Source: Cochliopodium minus (lineage: Eukaryota > Discosea > Himatismenida > Cochliopodiidae). From it: DNA of 50,382 nucleotides. A program made the translations under genes and the position numbers. Under the pieces are notes generated by a model. It was not told where the DNA came from and did no database searches. It saw nothing but the letters and a program-made list of their open reading frames with translations. The stretch spans positions 158,981 to 209,362 of the forward strand of contig JAMYWO010000005.1 in the NCBI GenBank assembly GCA_024220525.1, read 5' to 3'. Below, one piece after another: positions 1 to 10,651 of this stretch. Numbering within the stretch: the first letter of the stretch is position 1; each line of letters opens with the position of its first letter.

Positions 1-766
1 TTACAGGTATGGGATTGTCTCCATTGGACTTTTCTATGTTCACCTTCGCCAACTCCATCACAGAAAACAGATCTTACGCCCAGGAAGTCCACTTGAAACC
101 AACCCTCTCCCAAATCTACCACTACTTCTCAACTAACTCTGGAACCAAACGTAATTTAACCACCAATGATTACACAAGAGAAACTACCAATGTCATTTTG
201 AATGGAGTAAAAAAAAAAATTAATTTTATTTTTTTATTTTTTTTGTTTAAAAAACAATATTTCTCTTTCTTATTTACTCGTTTTTTTTAAAAAAGGTTGA
301 AAACGAAAAGTTTGAAGACTTTTTTGCTGCTCCTTACACTGAAGGAACCCGATTTGAGAAATTTGCTGGTAAAAAAATAAAATAAAAAATATTAAAAAAT
401 AAATTTTGTGTTTAACTTTAATATTTTTTAATTTCTTTAGATGAAGAAAAACCATCTGATGAAGAGGAGAAGATGGATGAAAGTGAAGAAGAGAAAAAAG
501 AAGAGAGCGAAGAAAAGAAGGACGACGATGAATCCCCTGATAATTTTGACGACATGGTCATTTGCATCTCTGGATCCTTTTCTGTCAACAGAAAGAAATT
601 AGAGGAGATCATCAAGAAGAATGGTGGAGAGATAAGTGCTTCTGTTACCAAAAAAACTACTCACGTTTTGACTGATGATGTCGATTCTGATACTTCAAAG
701 GTCAAGAAGGCCAGAGAGATGGGTTTGAAGATCGTTTCTGAGACTTTCATCTCAAAGTTTATTTAA
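1..766 (+). CDS. BRCT-domain protein, 3' end (partial)
   Basis: The window opens in this gene, apparently just after an intron acceptor (ttacag at 1-6). Three exons can be spliced: 7-206, 296-368 and 441-766, with GTAAAA donors and in-phase joins. The last exon encodes a highly acidic, Glu/Lys-rich linker followed by about 85 residues with the BRCT pattern: MVICISGSFS at the start, IIKKNGGEISASVTKKTTHV in the middle, and KAREMGLKIVSETFISKFI at the end. BRCT domains bind phosphopeptides or ADP-ribose-linked partners in DNA repair and cell-cycle proteins. The upstream part (GMGLSPLDFSMFTFANSIT) belongs to no family I can name. The N-terminus lies outside the window, so the parent protein could be a PARP, a ligase, a replication factor or another repair protein. 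The BRCT call is firm; the protein identity is open. Confidence 0.8.
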
Positions 767-893
767 ACAAGACTTTTTTCATTTTTTTTTATTGTTTTTA
801 ATCAAACTTTAAAAAAAAAATTAATAATTAAAATAATTTTTTAAAAAAAAAAAACTTTGACTGCAAAAAAACAAAATAAAAATTTAATTTTTT

Positions 894-2060
894 TTAATTT
901 TGAGAAAAATGACAAAGATATCTAATTATGATCATTGTCAATCCTTTCACAAGAACTTTGCTCTTATCTTGATATTTGAATTCAATTCTTTTCTTGGAAA
1001 TCAAAAGTAAAATTTTGATTTTTTCTTTCAACAAATTGTTGTTTTCAAAGATCCAAAAAAGATGATATTCCATACTCCAATTTGTCATTTTTTTTGAGAT
1101 TAAATTTTCCAATTCTCCCCGATGGTAAGGTTTCTTGGTATTCTCAAAGTTGTAAAACATTAGATGATAAAAACAAGCTTTATTGTAATCTTTTCTGTAT
1201 TCAATCAACAAATTAACGAGCTTATTCAAAGAAAACTCATTTTTTAAGTTGGCACCTCTTTCATATAGAGAAATAGCTTTATCTATATCTTTAGGTACAT
1301 GGAGTCCAATTTCATAAATGAGTGCCAATTCATTTATAGAATCTAAAGAATCAAAAGCAATGGCCCTTTCATAATAATAAATTGTTTTTTTGACGTCAAA
1401 CTCAACAATCCTCGCTTCTTCGTAAACCTTGCCAAGAACAAACAAAGAAGAACTATTTCCCATTTCACTTGATTTTTCATAAAGTTCCAATGCCTTTTTA
1501 GTATCTCTTCGAGCACCATGATAACCTATTTTAAAATTTTTATGTTTACATTATTTTATTTTTTGTAACATTTTTTTTTGACCCATTTCATATATTGTGG
1601 CCAGATTGTACATTGCAGAACAACTCCCTAGCGAAATAGCCAATTCATAATAACTGATAGTTTTGTTAATGTTTTTCTCACAACCTCCCAATCCTTCCTC
1701 GTGCATTGTCGCCATTATTCTAACACAATGACTCAGAGATTGAGTTTTTTGATTGGAATTTTTTTTGTAATATTCAATCAATAATTCATCTGATTTTTTT
1801 GAAATTTTTTATAAAATTCAATTTTAATTTTCTTTTGAGTATTCTTTTAAATTTTTTTTCGTTTTTTCTTTACAACATTTTTTATAATCCACATCGCATT
1901 CCCATCCTCTCACATATGTATATGCCTTTGCTACAATTGATCCATTTTCCACCAATTTTAGGCAAATCTGTTTGGCATTTTCCACATTCACTTTCATTCC
2001 TATTCCATAGTATAAATTGAACATCATTTCCAATTCATTATCCAAATCTATCAATTCCAT
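894..2060 (-). CDS. Sel1-like repeat (TPR-like) protein
   Basis: Three exons on the minus strand: 2060-1874, 1789-1583 and 1525-894, giving 341 aa. Sel1 repeats are clear from the pattern A-x-YNLA-x-IYE-x-G followed by D-x-x-KAI-x-x-YE: SAMYNLATIYEMG, SSLFVLGKVYE, DSINELALIYEIG and KDIDKAISLYERGANL. Sel1 repeats form alpha-solenoid scaffolds in ER-associated degradation and signalling complexes; nothing here points to one partner. The second intron has a weak donor, GTCAAA, but the splice restores a perfect repeat (IYEMG joined to YHGARRDTKKALELYEKSSE). The start at 2060 (MELIDLDNE) is the first AUG of the open frame. Further in-frame codons lie upstream, so an extra 5' exon cannot be excluded. 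The C-terminal 100 residues, rich in Ile and Lys, lack repeats. Confidence 0.75.
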
Positions 2061-2402
2061 TGCAGAGTTGAAAAATTTCAGGAAAATTCTTTTCAATTTT
2101 TTTTTTTTAATAATTTTATAAGAATTATTTTTCAGAGAAAAAAACAAAATTAAAATATTATAATTGACCAACCACTGGTTTCCTGAATAAACTTTTTGTT
2201 CTTTGTTATTGAAACAATTCTTGAACTTTGTAGAAAATAATTTTTTTTAAAAAGAGAGTTTTCTTTAAAACTGGATTCTTTTCTTCAATTTAATAGTTGA
2301 TTAAAAATTTTCCTTTTCTTTTTTTGAAGGATTTGAAAAAGGAAAATTAAAAGATAATTCCAATTTCTTGAAAAAAAAAAAAAAAAATAAAAAATTAAAT
2401 AA
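2061..2402. other. Intergenic region, divergent promoters
   Basis: This AT-rich 340-bp spacer separates the start of the Sel1-repeat gene (minus) from that of the GLUG-repeat gene (plus), so it should hold both promoters. A poly-A run precedes the ATG at 2403. No conserved ORF, tRNA or repeat was seen. Confidence 0.5.
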
Positions 2403-4433
2403 ATGAAAATCATCTTTTGTTTTTTGGTGATATATTTTGGAACTTTGGCAAAAACACAAATTACAAGTTGTGAGGAATTTCAAGCAATATTGGTAATCTT
2501 AAAAATCGTTTATATTTTACTTTAATTTAAAATCTTTCCTTAATAGCCGAGTATAAACTTGGAATACATTCTTCAAAATGATATAGATTGTATCAATATC
2601 ACATTTACAAAAATTGGAGACCATGTGAGTGGAAATTATTTTATTGGTGAGAAAATAAATTGAAAAAAGATTAAAAAAAAATAAATTAAAAATTGAAAAA
2701 AAAAAAAGGAACTTTGGTTGGAAATGGTTATTCAGTGAGCAATTTGAAAATAATCAATAATACAGACTATTCTGGAATTTTTTCATCAGGGAATTCTGCA
2801 ACAGTGAAGAATATAACCTTCATCGACCTCTATATCGAATCAAATGCAGATAATTTGGGTGGTATTTTTGGATTCTGTTCCAATTGTACAATTGATAATA
2901 TCAATATTACAGCAACTCCTCGTTCACTAATGAGTATCATCAATAACACAGGAATTTCAAACAATGTTGGAGCTATAGCAGGATCTATACAAAATTCAAA
3001 CATCTCATATACTTTTCTCAGCAATATTCAAATTGATGCACCTAATTCAACCAATGTGGGATCTTTCTTTGGGTAAATAAAAAAATAATTTTTCCAAAAT
3101 ATTCGATATTCCAATATTTTTTTTTTTATTTCAGAGCGGCAAACAATAGTAAGATAATGAATTGTCATAATCTTGGATTTCCTCTATTTAAAAATATATT
3201 GGTGATGGGTTCAAAAAATGTGGGTAAGAGCATCTCAATTTCATTAAAATACAATTCTTTATCATTGCATTTTATTATTGAATAGGGGGGATAGGAGGAA
3301 GTTTGAATATGGGGTAAAATTAAATATTAACATTTTTTTTTTTTTTAAATAACTAAAAATCAATTTGTTAGCTCAATTGAGAAATCAGGAATAAGTAATG
3401 GAAAAATAATGGGATTTCTCAACGCTGACAATTTGGGAGGTCTTCTCGGATCATCCCAAGATTTAACCATGAGCGAATGTTACGTGAAAGGATCTGTTGG
3501 CATAACAAGTGTGGCCAACGCTACATCTGTTGGTGGCTTAATAGGAGGACTATCACTAACCATACCTGGTGTTCACATCTTTAACTATGTTTACACAAAA
3601 AGTTTGATTAGCGGAAATGATAGTGTTGGGGGACTAATAGGGTAAAAATAAAAATTTAAAAAAATAAAAATATAAATAAATGTATGAAAATTGTTATAGA
3701 TTTATATTTCTTTAAAATGTTTATAACATTTTCTATTTTTATTTTTTTATCTAAACATTTTCTATTTTAAGATCTATCACTGGAGCAGTCACAAATTCGA
3801 AATTACTTATTACGAACAGTTACTCTACCAATAAAATTATGAACACAACTGTGAATGCTGGAGCGTCTGTTGGTGCTCTTTCAAGTCCCCTCCTAAATTG
3901 CAGTTTCACCAAAGTTTATTTCAATAATGAAACCACAAATTTAAATCCCTTTGGCAATGGCAGTTGTTCCGATAATACTTTTCCTTTGGGTTTGAATTGC
4001 ACTGATCTTTATACAAAAGTGGTTGATTTTGGTTCCATTGTTTGGAATGGAGAGAATTTATTTATTGGTATTTTTGTTTTTATGTTTTTATTTCTATTTT
4101 TAATTTTAAGTGTTTAGAAATTCCTTCTCTTTTTGGTACTTGTAATTGCACAAGTGGTTGTATTTTTCCAACAACCACATCTCCTTCTACTCTTGTTCCA
4201 AGCACCCAAATACCTCCCACAACAGAACCATCCACCCCCTTTACTCTCATTCCTTCCACCATAACTCCTTCTAATTCAGATACTCCAACTACTTTAAATC
4301 CTTCCAAATTAACTCCCTCTACATTTTCTCCTTCAACAATTCCCCCTACAACCTCAATAACTCCAACTATTTTTCCTTCAAATTGTTTGTACAATGTTTC
4401 TTTTTGTGAAAATTGCGGAAATAATGGATTAGT
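2403..4433 (+). CDS. Secreted/surface GLUG-type repeat protein (3' truncated)
   Basis: Eight exons join in phase: 2403-2492, 2547-2646, 2709-3072, 3135-3223, 3286-3313, 3372-3641, 3772-4067 and 4118-4433. The protein starts with a signal peptide (MKIIFCFLVIYFGTLAKT). Repeated Gly-rich motifs of the GLUG type follow (NADNLGGIFG, NVGAIAGSIQNS, NVGGIGGSLNMG, NADNLGGLLGSS, TSVGGLIGG, DSVGGLIG), each with nearby Asn/Ser-rich strands, as in right-handed beta-helix surface proteins. A Cys pair region (LFGTCNCTSGC) leads into a Ser/Thr/Pro-rich stalk of about 75 residues, a likely O-glycosylated spacer. A second Cys-rich segment then begins (FCENCGNNG). The frame is lost at the N at 4434, where the sequence changes to an intron of another gene. 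The C-terminus, possibly a membrane anchor, is missing. A role as adhesin or coat protein is inferred only. Confidence 0.8.
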
Positions 4434-4434
4434 N
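4434..4434. other. Ambiguous base / probable contig junction
   Basis: A single N separates an exon of the secreted GLUG gene from a (TATTTTT)n-rich stretch that behaves as an intron of the TPR gene downstream. The two sides cannot be spliced together in frame. The exon at 4556 needs one carried-over base. A donor GT immediately after GGATTA would leave none, and the reading then meets a stop within nine codons. Confidence 0.6.
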
Positions 4435-4555
4435 TTATTTTTTATTTTTTATTTTTTATTTTTTATTTTTTATTTTTTATTTTTTTATTTTTTATTTTTT
4501 ATTTTATTTTTATTTTTTTATTCCTTTTTTTTTTTATTTTTCATTTTTGGAATAG

Positions 4556-6169
4556 GTCAAGGAGAGCTCATGTCCTCCATAGGCTACTTCGACAAGGGTA
4601 TCGAACTCTGCCAAGACCAGCCTAAGGCACAACACTTGCTCGGAGAAGCATATCTCAACTACGGAGATGTATTACACATGAACCAAAAAAATGTCGAAGC
4701 TGAAGCGTAACCACCAAAATTATTTTTTAATCTTTTTTTTAAATTTCAAATTTTTTTTTGATTGTTTTCATTTTAAATTCTTCATACTTTTTATTTTTTG
4801 AAATTTTTTTTTAAAATTTTTTTTCTTTCAATAATATTTTCTTTTTTTATTATTCCAATTCATTTATTTAATATTTTCATTTTTTAATTTTTTTTATTTT
4901 ACCATAATTTTGATTTTTGTTTTTTTTTCATTTTATATTATATTTAATTTAGATTTTTAATTTTCAAATTTCTTTTTTTATTTTTTTTCAAATATTTTAT
5001 ATTCTTTTATTTAATTTTTAATTTTTAATTTTTTTTTTTTCATTTAGTATGGTGAGAAAAGCAATGCCAATTTTGGAAAAGAAGTATGGAGTGAAGAGTG
5101 AGTATTATGGAGCTGCTTCTTCTAACTTGGCAATGTACATCTGTCTCCAAGCTGATGGAAGAGAACAAGAAGCTTTGGAACACTCTAAACGTGCCCTCCA
5201 AATCTTCACCTCTCATTTCGGAAAAACTGGGTAAAATTAAAAATTAAATGAAATATTTTGAATTTTATGATTAAAAATAGAATTCAAATAAAATTAAAAA
5301 TAAAAAATAATTAAAATATTTTAATTTACTGATTTTTAACATATTTCACTTCATATTTTTCGTTTTTTTTTATTCTGATATAGTTATTTTTATTTTATTT
5401 TTGTTTTCATTTTTTATTTATTTTTTATTATTTTTTTTTTATTTCATTTATTTATTTAAAAAGGGAACAAACAGTATATGCGTTGACAAACACATTGAGA
5501 ATTCTCAAAGAACTCAACGACGAAAAGGGATTCGAAGAACTCCGCAAAAAGTACAACGAAGTGGACGTCGACGTTGACAGCAAGCCTCCTTCTGAAGAAA
5601 CCCTCACTCAGATGTACAACGAATTCTTGGAAACTCCTCACAAGAAATCCTTTGACCCTCCTGGATTCATTCGTAATGAGAAGATGAACAAGGAGCAACT
5701 TTCACACTTTCTTGACATGTGGAAGGGACAAGGTAAATTTTTTATTTTTTTTTATTTTTTTGAAATTATTTTTTATTTTATTTTTTAATTTACTTTGACT
5801 TTTAAATTTCTGATTTTATTTTTATTAATCAGTTTTTTGTTATTTGGTTGATTTTAAATTATTTTTATTTATCATTTTAAAAGACAAATTTTTTCATTTT
5901 TATTTTTTGGTTTTATTTATTTATTTGTTTGATAATTTTATTTGATTTAATTTTCTTTTTTATTTTTAGGACTCCCAACCGACTTTAACTTTATGGACAC
6001 TGTTGCAAAAGAGTTTATGTTGATGGACCAACAAGGGCCTCTCTATGAGGAGAAGAGCGAAGAATACATCAAGAATTTGGCTCTTGAGCAGAACAAAGAT
6101 CAATTCGATGAAGAAACTTATAATTTGTTGAGACAAAAAATAGAAGAACAAAAAGAAAGCACAAATTAA
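4556..6169 (+). CDS. TPR-repeat protein, C-terminal part
   Basis: Four exons, 4556-4706, 5048-5230, 5464-5732 and 5970-6169, encode about 267 residues. TPR-like helices are visible: AQHLLGEAYLNYGDVLH, YGAASSNLAMYICLQADG and REQEALEHSKRALQIFTSHF, the last two as in kinesin-light-chain or TTC-type TPR proteins. A charged helical tail follows, ending in RQKIEEQKEST. The first exon needs one base from an upstream exon (G plus GT). There is no start codon, and upstream lie only T-rich intron and the N at 4434. The missing 5' half fits the gene fragment at 49064-49916: joined, the exons total 1119 nt (372 aa) in frame. TPR identity is sure. The specific family is not recognised, although a basic N-terminus on the other half would suit a mitochondrial protein. 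Confidence 0.8.
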
Positions 6170-6341
6170 ATTATTTTAAAATCTTATCCCTTTTTTTTTT
6201 TTTTTTTTTGAATAAATCAAAGAAAATGAGGAGTTTTGACAACAAAAGTTGTTATTAATCCCTTATCACAAATCAGTTTCCACCAACTTCTTTAATTGGA
6301 ATAATGTATTTAAAGCTTTTTTGTTCAAAAAAGTTTTAATT

Positions 6342-7122
6342 TTATTTTTTATCTTTTTTTTGTGAGTGATCTTTTTTATCTTTATCTTCTACATTTTTTT
6401 TGAGATCATCTTCTATTTTATTATCTCCACTATCTTTTTTGTTACATGAGACCTTATTGTTTTCGTTTTTTTGTTTTTTCTGAAGATTCTTCTTCACTTC
6501 TTTCCTCTTCTTTCTCTTGTCTCTTTTCTTTTGAACTTTTTTCTCATCTTTTTCTTTCAATTGATTAACTTCGTTTTCGAATTCGGCAATTTCTTTCTTA
6601 TAACGAAGTTCATCTTCCAATTTGTTTATTCTGTCATGTTCTTTGTTCCTTGCTATTCTGTATTGATGGAAATTTCCGCTTCCTGCTCCTGCTGACGAAC
6701 TGCTGTAGTTTGTTAATTCTCCTATTAAATTTTAAAAAAACTATTTGTTGAGTAATTAAATGTCAAAAATTTATTTTTTATAGATTTCAAAGAATCTATC
6801 CTTTATAAAGAGAAATAATTTTTTGTGTCTGGATGACATATTTTTAACTTAAAAACAAATCAAACATCTATATTGGAGATATGAAAGCTTCTTATGATAT
6901 GATATTTGCTGGATATAAAGATATTTTTTCATATTTCTTCAATAATTTGTTTATGAATCCTTTTTTTTTACATTTCATGATTATATGATGAATGGAGATT
7001 GTTATTTGATCTTTTCTTCAATATATTTGATTTTTTAAGTTTTAAATGATTTTACCAGGTTGATTTAATACTCCTTGAATGATTTCTTCAGATCTATGCG
7101 TAAATTCACTCATTTCATTCAT
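6342..7122 (-). CDS. PRKRIP1: PRKR-interacting protein 1 homologue (DUF1168)
   Basis: Two exons, 7122-7056 and 6721-6342, give 148 aa. The diagnostic family core sits across and after the splice: NYSSSSAGAGSGNFHQYR, where the family has SSAGAGSGEFHVYR. A Lys/Glu-rich helix follows (KLEDELRYKKEIAEFENEV) and then a basic tail (KKRDKRKKRKEVKK). PRKRIP1 is a nuclear, double-stranded-RNA-binding protein. In animals it is a component of the catalytic spliceosome, where its long helix bridges U2 and U6 elements; that function is inherited from the family, not shown here. The 334-nt intron splits a Gly codon (CCT G | GA GAA). The start at 7122 is the upstream of two in-frame ATGs. The tail after residue 100 is low-complexity Lys/Asp/Asn. 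Confidence 0.85.
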
Positions 7123-7347
7123 TTCAGATGTGATAAATTTAGAGGTAATAAGGGTAAATATCTCTTTCACAATTTTTTAAAAATAATTTAAATTTTCTTC
7201 TAAATTCAAAGAAAAACAAGGAAATAGGATTAGTCAACAACAAGTATTGGTTTAAAAGAACAATATCAAAATTTATGATTGACCTTATGATTGGAAAGGA
7301 AATATTTTAAATTAAATAAAAAAAAAGATAGATACTAAATTAAATCA

Positions 7348-8651
7348 ATGGCAGAGTTCAAGATCATATGTGAGGATCCACCAATTGAAACTATAAAGAA
7401 ATACAAAATCGATGTGAAAATATCAGAACTGAAAGTAAGACCATTTTCAAAAAAAAAAACAAAAATCAAAAATCAACGAACAATAACTTCTATAGTGGTT
7501 CAGAATTCAATATTAAAGATATTAATGAAAATTTATTGTCAATTGAAACCTTTATAATCATCTCAGTTTAAAATATTAATGAAAAATAAGATTATAGAAC
7601 ATTATATTGGAGTTTAGGAAACTTAAATTTTATAATTGTAATTATAGGATAAATTATATATGGTGGTGGGAATAGAAGCAAAAAACATGGTAAAAAAATA
7701 AATTTCGCTGAAAAAAGAATAAAAAAAAAAAATATTTTAAAATTAATTTTGATTGAAGGTACTCACTTTGGAGAAAGAAGAGGAGAAAGGTGTTTCTACA
7801 CCTTTGGATCATGACAACAAATGTTTGAGCGAATTCAAGGTGGTGGAGGGAAACTGTTATGTGTTGAGAGTCAAGTCGAACAGTGAAGAGGATATCAACA
7901 AAATGAGATATATTTTCAACAAAAATGAAGAAGTAAAAAAAATAAAAAATAAATAGAAAAAAATAATAATATCAAATTGAAATGAATAAAAAAATAAATA
8001 AAAGGAATAAAAAAATAAATAAAAGGAATAAAAAAATAAAAATAAAAATAATACAAAATAAAAAAATAAAAAAAATCATTAAAAATAAAATAAATGATTA
8101 AAAATTAAAAAAATGATCATTTTCAAGGTTAAAAAATATGAAATTTCAGAACAAGATTATAATAAAAGGGAAGATAACTTTAGAAAATTCAAAGAGAAAT
8201 TCATAGACAAAAAGAACGACGAAATTTTGATTCACACCAACGAGAAGGGCGCCAAAGTAGGAGACAGATGTCAAGTGTTAAAGACTGGTACAAGGGGTGA
8301 GGTAAAGTTTGTAGGGAAGACAGAATTTTCGGAAGGATTATGGGTTGGAGGTAAAAAAAAAAATTTATTTTCAAATTTTTAAATTTTAAATTTTTTTCAA
8401 AGAATTATTTTAATAAAAATGGTTTTATTTTTTTTCTCCTTTTAATTTTTTTCAATCCTTTTTAAATCATTTTATTTAAATTTTTCTTTTTAGTTCAATT
8501 GGACGAACCTGTTGGTAAGAACGATGGATCTGTTAATGGAAAAAGATATTTCAACTGTCCCAAAAGTTATGGAATTTTCATTCAACCTGATCAGATCGAG
8601 ATTGGTGACTTTCCTGAAGAGGATATCTTCTCTGATGATGAAGAACTTTGA
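7348..8651 (+). CDS. TBCB: Tubulin-folding cofactor B (CAP-Gly)
   Basis: Five exons, 7348-7434, 7648-7689, 7759-7932, 8128-8350 and 8494-8651, give 227 aa, close to the usual 240-250. The order is as in TBCB: an N-terminal ubiquitin-like domain (residues 1-85: [22 protein letters not shown]), a helical linker with the family motif [19 protein letters not shown], and a C-terminal CAP-Gly domain. CAP-Gly landmarks are [41 protein letters not shown] and [15 protein letters not shown], with the typical end GDFPEED and an acidic DDEEL tail that mimics the EEY/F tubulin tail. TBCB works with TBCE to capture and fold alpha-tubulin in the cytosol. The second exon is only 42 nt. A run of AAATAAAAGGAATAA repeats fills intron 3. 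Confidence 0.93.
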
Positions 8652-9022
8652 ATAACTAAATTATTTTAAAAAAAGAATTTAATATTATTAAATTATTAAT
8701 TTAATATTATAATTGAATTAATTTTTTTTTTTGAATGTTGTTAATTTTCTTAATCTATCTCCCAATCACTGTATTTCAATAATTCCACCAATATTTTTCA
8801 AATACAGAGAAAAAATTTTGTTTGAATTAAAAATTAAAAAAATTGGATGTTGTTTATTTAAAACTTCTATGCTTCAAATATGTTCCATTTTGATTAAAAA
8901 TAACAATAAATGATTTTTACGCTTCAAATTTATTTCTGTTGAGAAATCAAAAATTTTATTCAAATTTTCCATAGATTTTTCTTTCTCTGTTTGAAAATAA
9001 TATTAAAAAAAAAAAAAAAAAA
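8652..9022. other. Intergenic region
   Basis: This 370-bp AT-rich spacer between TBCB and the first M6PR/Atg27-like gene ends in a run of 18 A before the ATG at 9023. It contains a short open frame (8731-8913) without initiator context or conserved motifs. Nothing else was identified. Confidence 0.5.
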
Positions 9023-10144
9023 ATGAAAAAAGTAATTTTAGCATTTTTGATCTCAATTGCAATTTGTTTTGCATATGAATGCAAACCATCACTTGGTGGA
9101 AAGAAATATGATTTTACTCCTCTTCAAAAAACGTAAAATCTCTCTTTTTTTTTGTTACAAATAATATAATATTTTATAAAATAAATTTTTTTTTTTTATA
9201 TTCGCCAAATATTTTATAAATCAAAAAAAACTCAATTATCAACGAGAAATAATTAAAAATGCAAGAGGAATATTCAAAATTATTTTCTTTTACAATTTTT
9301 TAATTTTTAAAATAATCTATTATACAGTGATGATTACACTATTGGAAGAGCTATAATTGGTAAAGGATGGGATGTTGTATTAAATATGTGTACTTCTGTA
9401 TCAGAAAAGGCATGTCCTGCATCTGTATCAATTTGCCAAGTTTGGGATTACAATTGCCCAACTGTAGGATGTGGTTCGGCATCATTGGGATCTATCTCTC
9501 AAGCATCTTGGGCATTGAAAGAAGGAGAAGCTGTATTGAAGTTTTTGGGAGGAGATGAAGGAAGAAATTCTGAAATCCGTTTCCTTTGTGCAGCTGGAAC
9601 TGGAGTTGGACAATACAGTTTCACCAATGAAGATCCAGTCAAAGGTAATAAACGAAGATTCTTTAAATTTTGTAATATAATCATTTTTATTTCTAAAAAT
9701 ATTGAAAATATTAAATATATTTTATTTATTCACTTTCAAATTTTGATAATTTTTTTCATTCATTGTTTATCAATTCTTATTTCCTATATCATTGCAAATA
9801 TTATTTTTCATATATGTTTATCCAATCCCATTCATCACATTTCTCAAAAAAAAAAAACAGAATATAACTTTGCATGGAGCACCCAATATGCATGTGCAGG
9901 AGCATCCACAGGATCTTCTTCATCAGGAAGTGGAGGAGGATTGAGCGGAGGATGGGTCTTTGTCATCATCGTTGTTGTAGTCTTCTCTGTCTATTTAATT
10001 GCAGGTATCATCATCAAAAAGGTCAAATTCGATGCTTCTGGTAGCGATATCATCCCTAATAGAGATTTTTGGTGTGGACTCCCTGGCCTCGTTAAAGATG
10101 GTATCATGTTCATTGTCAACAAGACTTGCAGAAGAGGTGGATGA
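9023..10144 (+). CDS. Type I membrane protein, CD-M6P receptor / Atg27-like (copy 1)
   Basis: Three exons, 9023-9132, 9328-9644 and 9861-10144, give 236 aa. A signal peptide (MKKVILAFLISIAICFAYEC) leads to a luminal domain of about 150 residues with eight or more Cys (MCTSVSEKACPASVSICQVW, DYNCPTVGCG, RFLCAAGTG, YACAG). The spacing fits a mannose-6-phosphate-receptor-homology fold. A Ser/Gly linker follows, then one membrane helix (GGWVFVIIVVVVFSVYLIAG), then a cytosolic tail with SDIIPNRDFWCGLPGLVKDG. That tail resembles the FW-x-x-L-x-x-LV-x-DG sorting tail of the cation-dependent M6P receptor and Atg27 family, which cycles between Golgi and endosomes. The role is therefore probably cargo sorting or autophagy-membrane traffic, inferred from topology and tail. 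A diverged tandem copy of almost equal length follows at 10652. Confidence 0.75.
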
Positions 10145-10651
10145 GCATTTTTCGTATTATTCTCCCGCTTCAATTCTTTTTTGGAAAATAATTTAAATAA
10201 AAAAAAAAAGCAAAATTTATTTTAAAAACATTAAATCAAACTATATCTTGACCAACTTCAAATTTGTAAATCCTCCAACTTCAAATTTGTATCACTTGAA
10301 CAAAATTTTTTATAGAATTTTCTTTCGAAATTTAACTTCATTAAATAATCTCTTTTTATTTTCATTTTTTCTAGACATAAAGGGAAATTTCTTTTTTAAT
10401 ATGTATGAAGACATATTTTTAACACGATAAAAAAAAATCATTCTAATGTAGATCCCGTGGGGATTCCCTCATGTTTTCCTCTTCACTAGTGGAGGAGAAT
10501 TTTATATAGAGGTGAATATAAATAAATATTCTTCCAATCCTTACAGTCCTACACTAATATACAATGATATTTACATACAGTGATTCGCTTAATTATGCAA
10601 ATTATTTTTCCTTATGGAATTCCTAAGGAAAAAAATAAAAATAAAAAAAAA
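10145..10651. other. Intergenic region with inverted repeats
   Basis: This 500-bp spacer between the two tandem M6PR/Atg27-like genes holds an imperfect palindrome around CTCTTCACTAGTGGAGGAG (about 10482-10500) and a near-perfect hairpin at 10605-10633 just before the ATG of copy 2. A short open frame (10248-10430) shows no conserved features. Confidence 0.5.
10605..10633. repeat. Perfect 10-bp inverted repeat upstream of start codon
   Basis: TTTTTCCTTA (10605-10614) and TAAGGAAAAA (10624-10633) are exact reverse complements flanking the palindrome-bearing loop TGGAATTCC. The repeat ends 18 bp before the ATG at 10652, so it lies in the promoter or 5' leader of the second M6PR/Atg27-like gene. 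Confidence 0.7.

Noticed and set aside
4042-4710. A continuous open frame linking the secreted protein's stalk to the TPR segment across the N at 4434
   Set aside because: The frame is open only because the (TATTTTT)n intron lacks stops there. The two parts belong to a secreted protein and to an intracellular repeat protein, and their splice phases do not agree.
7977-8060. Short tandem AAATAAAAGGAATAA units as a CRISPR-like or satellite repeat
   Set aside because: Only a few imperfect units within a TBCB intron; simple-sequence slippage in an AT-rich intron explains them.
10431-10560. Possible tRNA or small RNA in the relatively GC-rich stretch
   Set aside because: The pairing segments do not form a cloverleaf and there are no recognisable A and B boxes.
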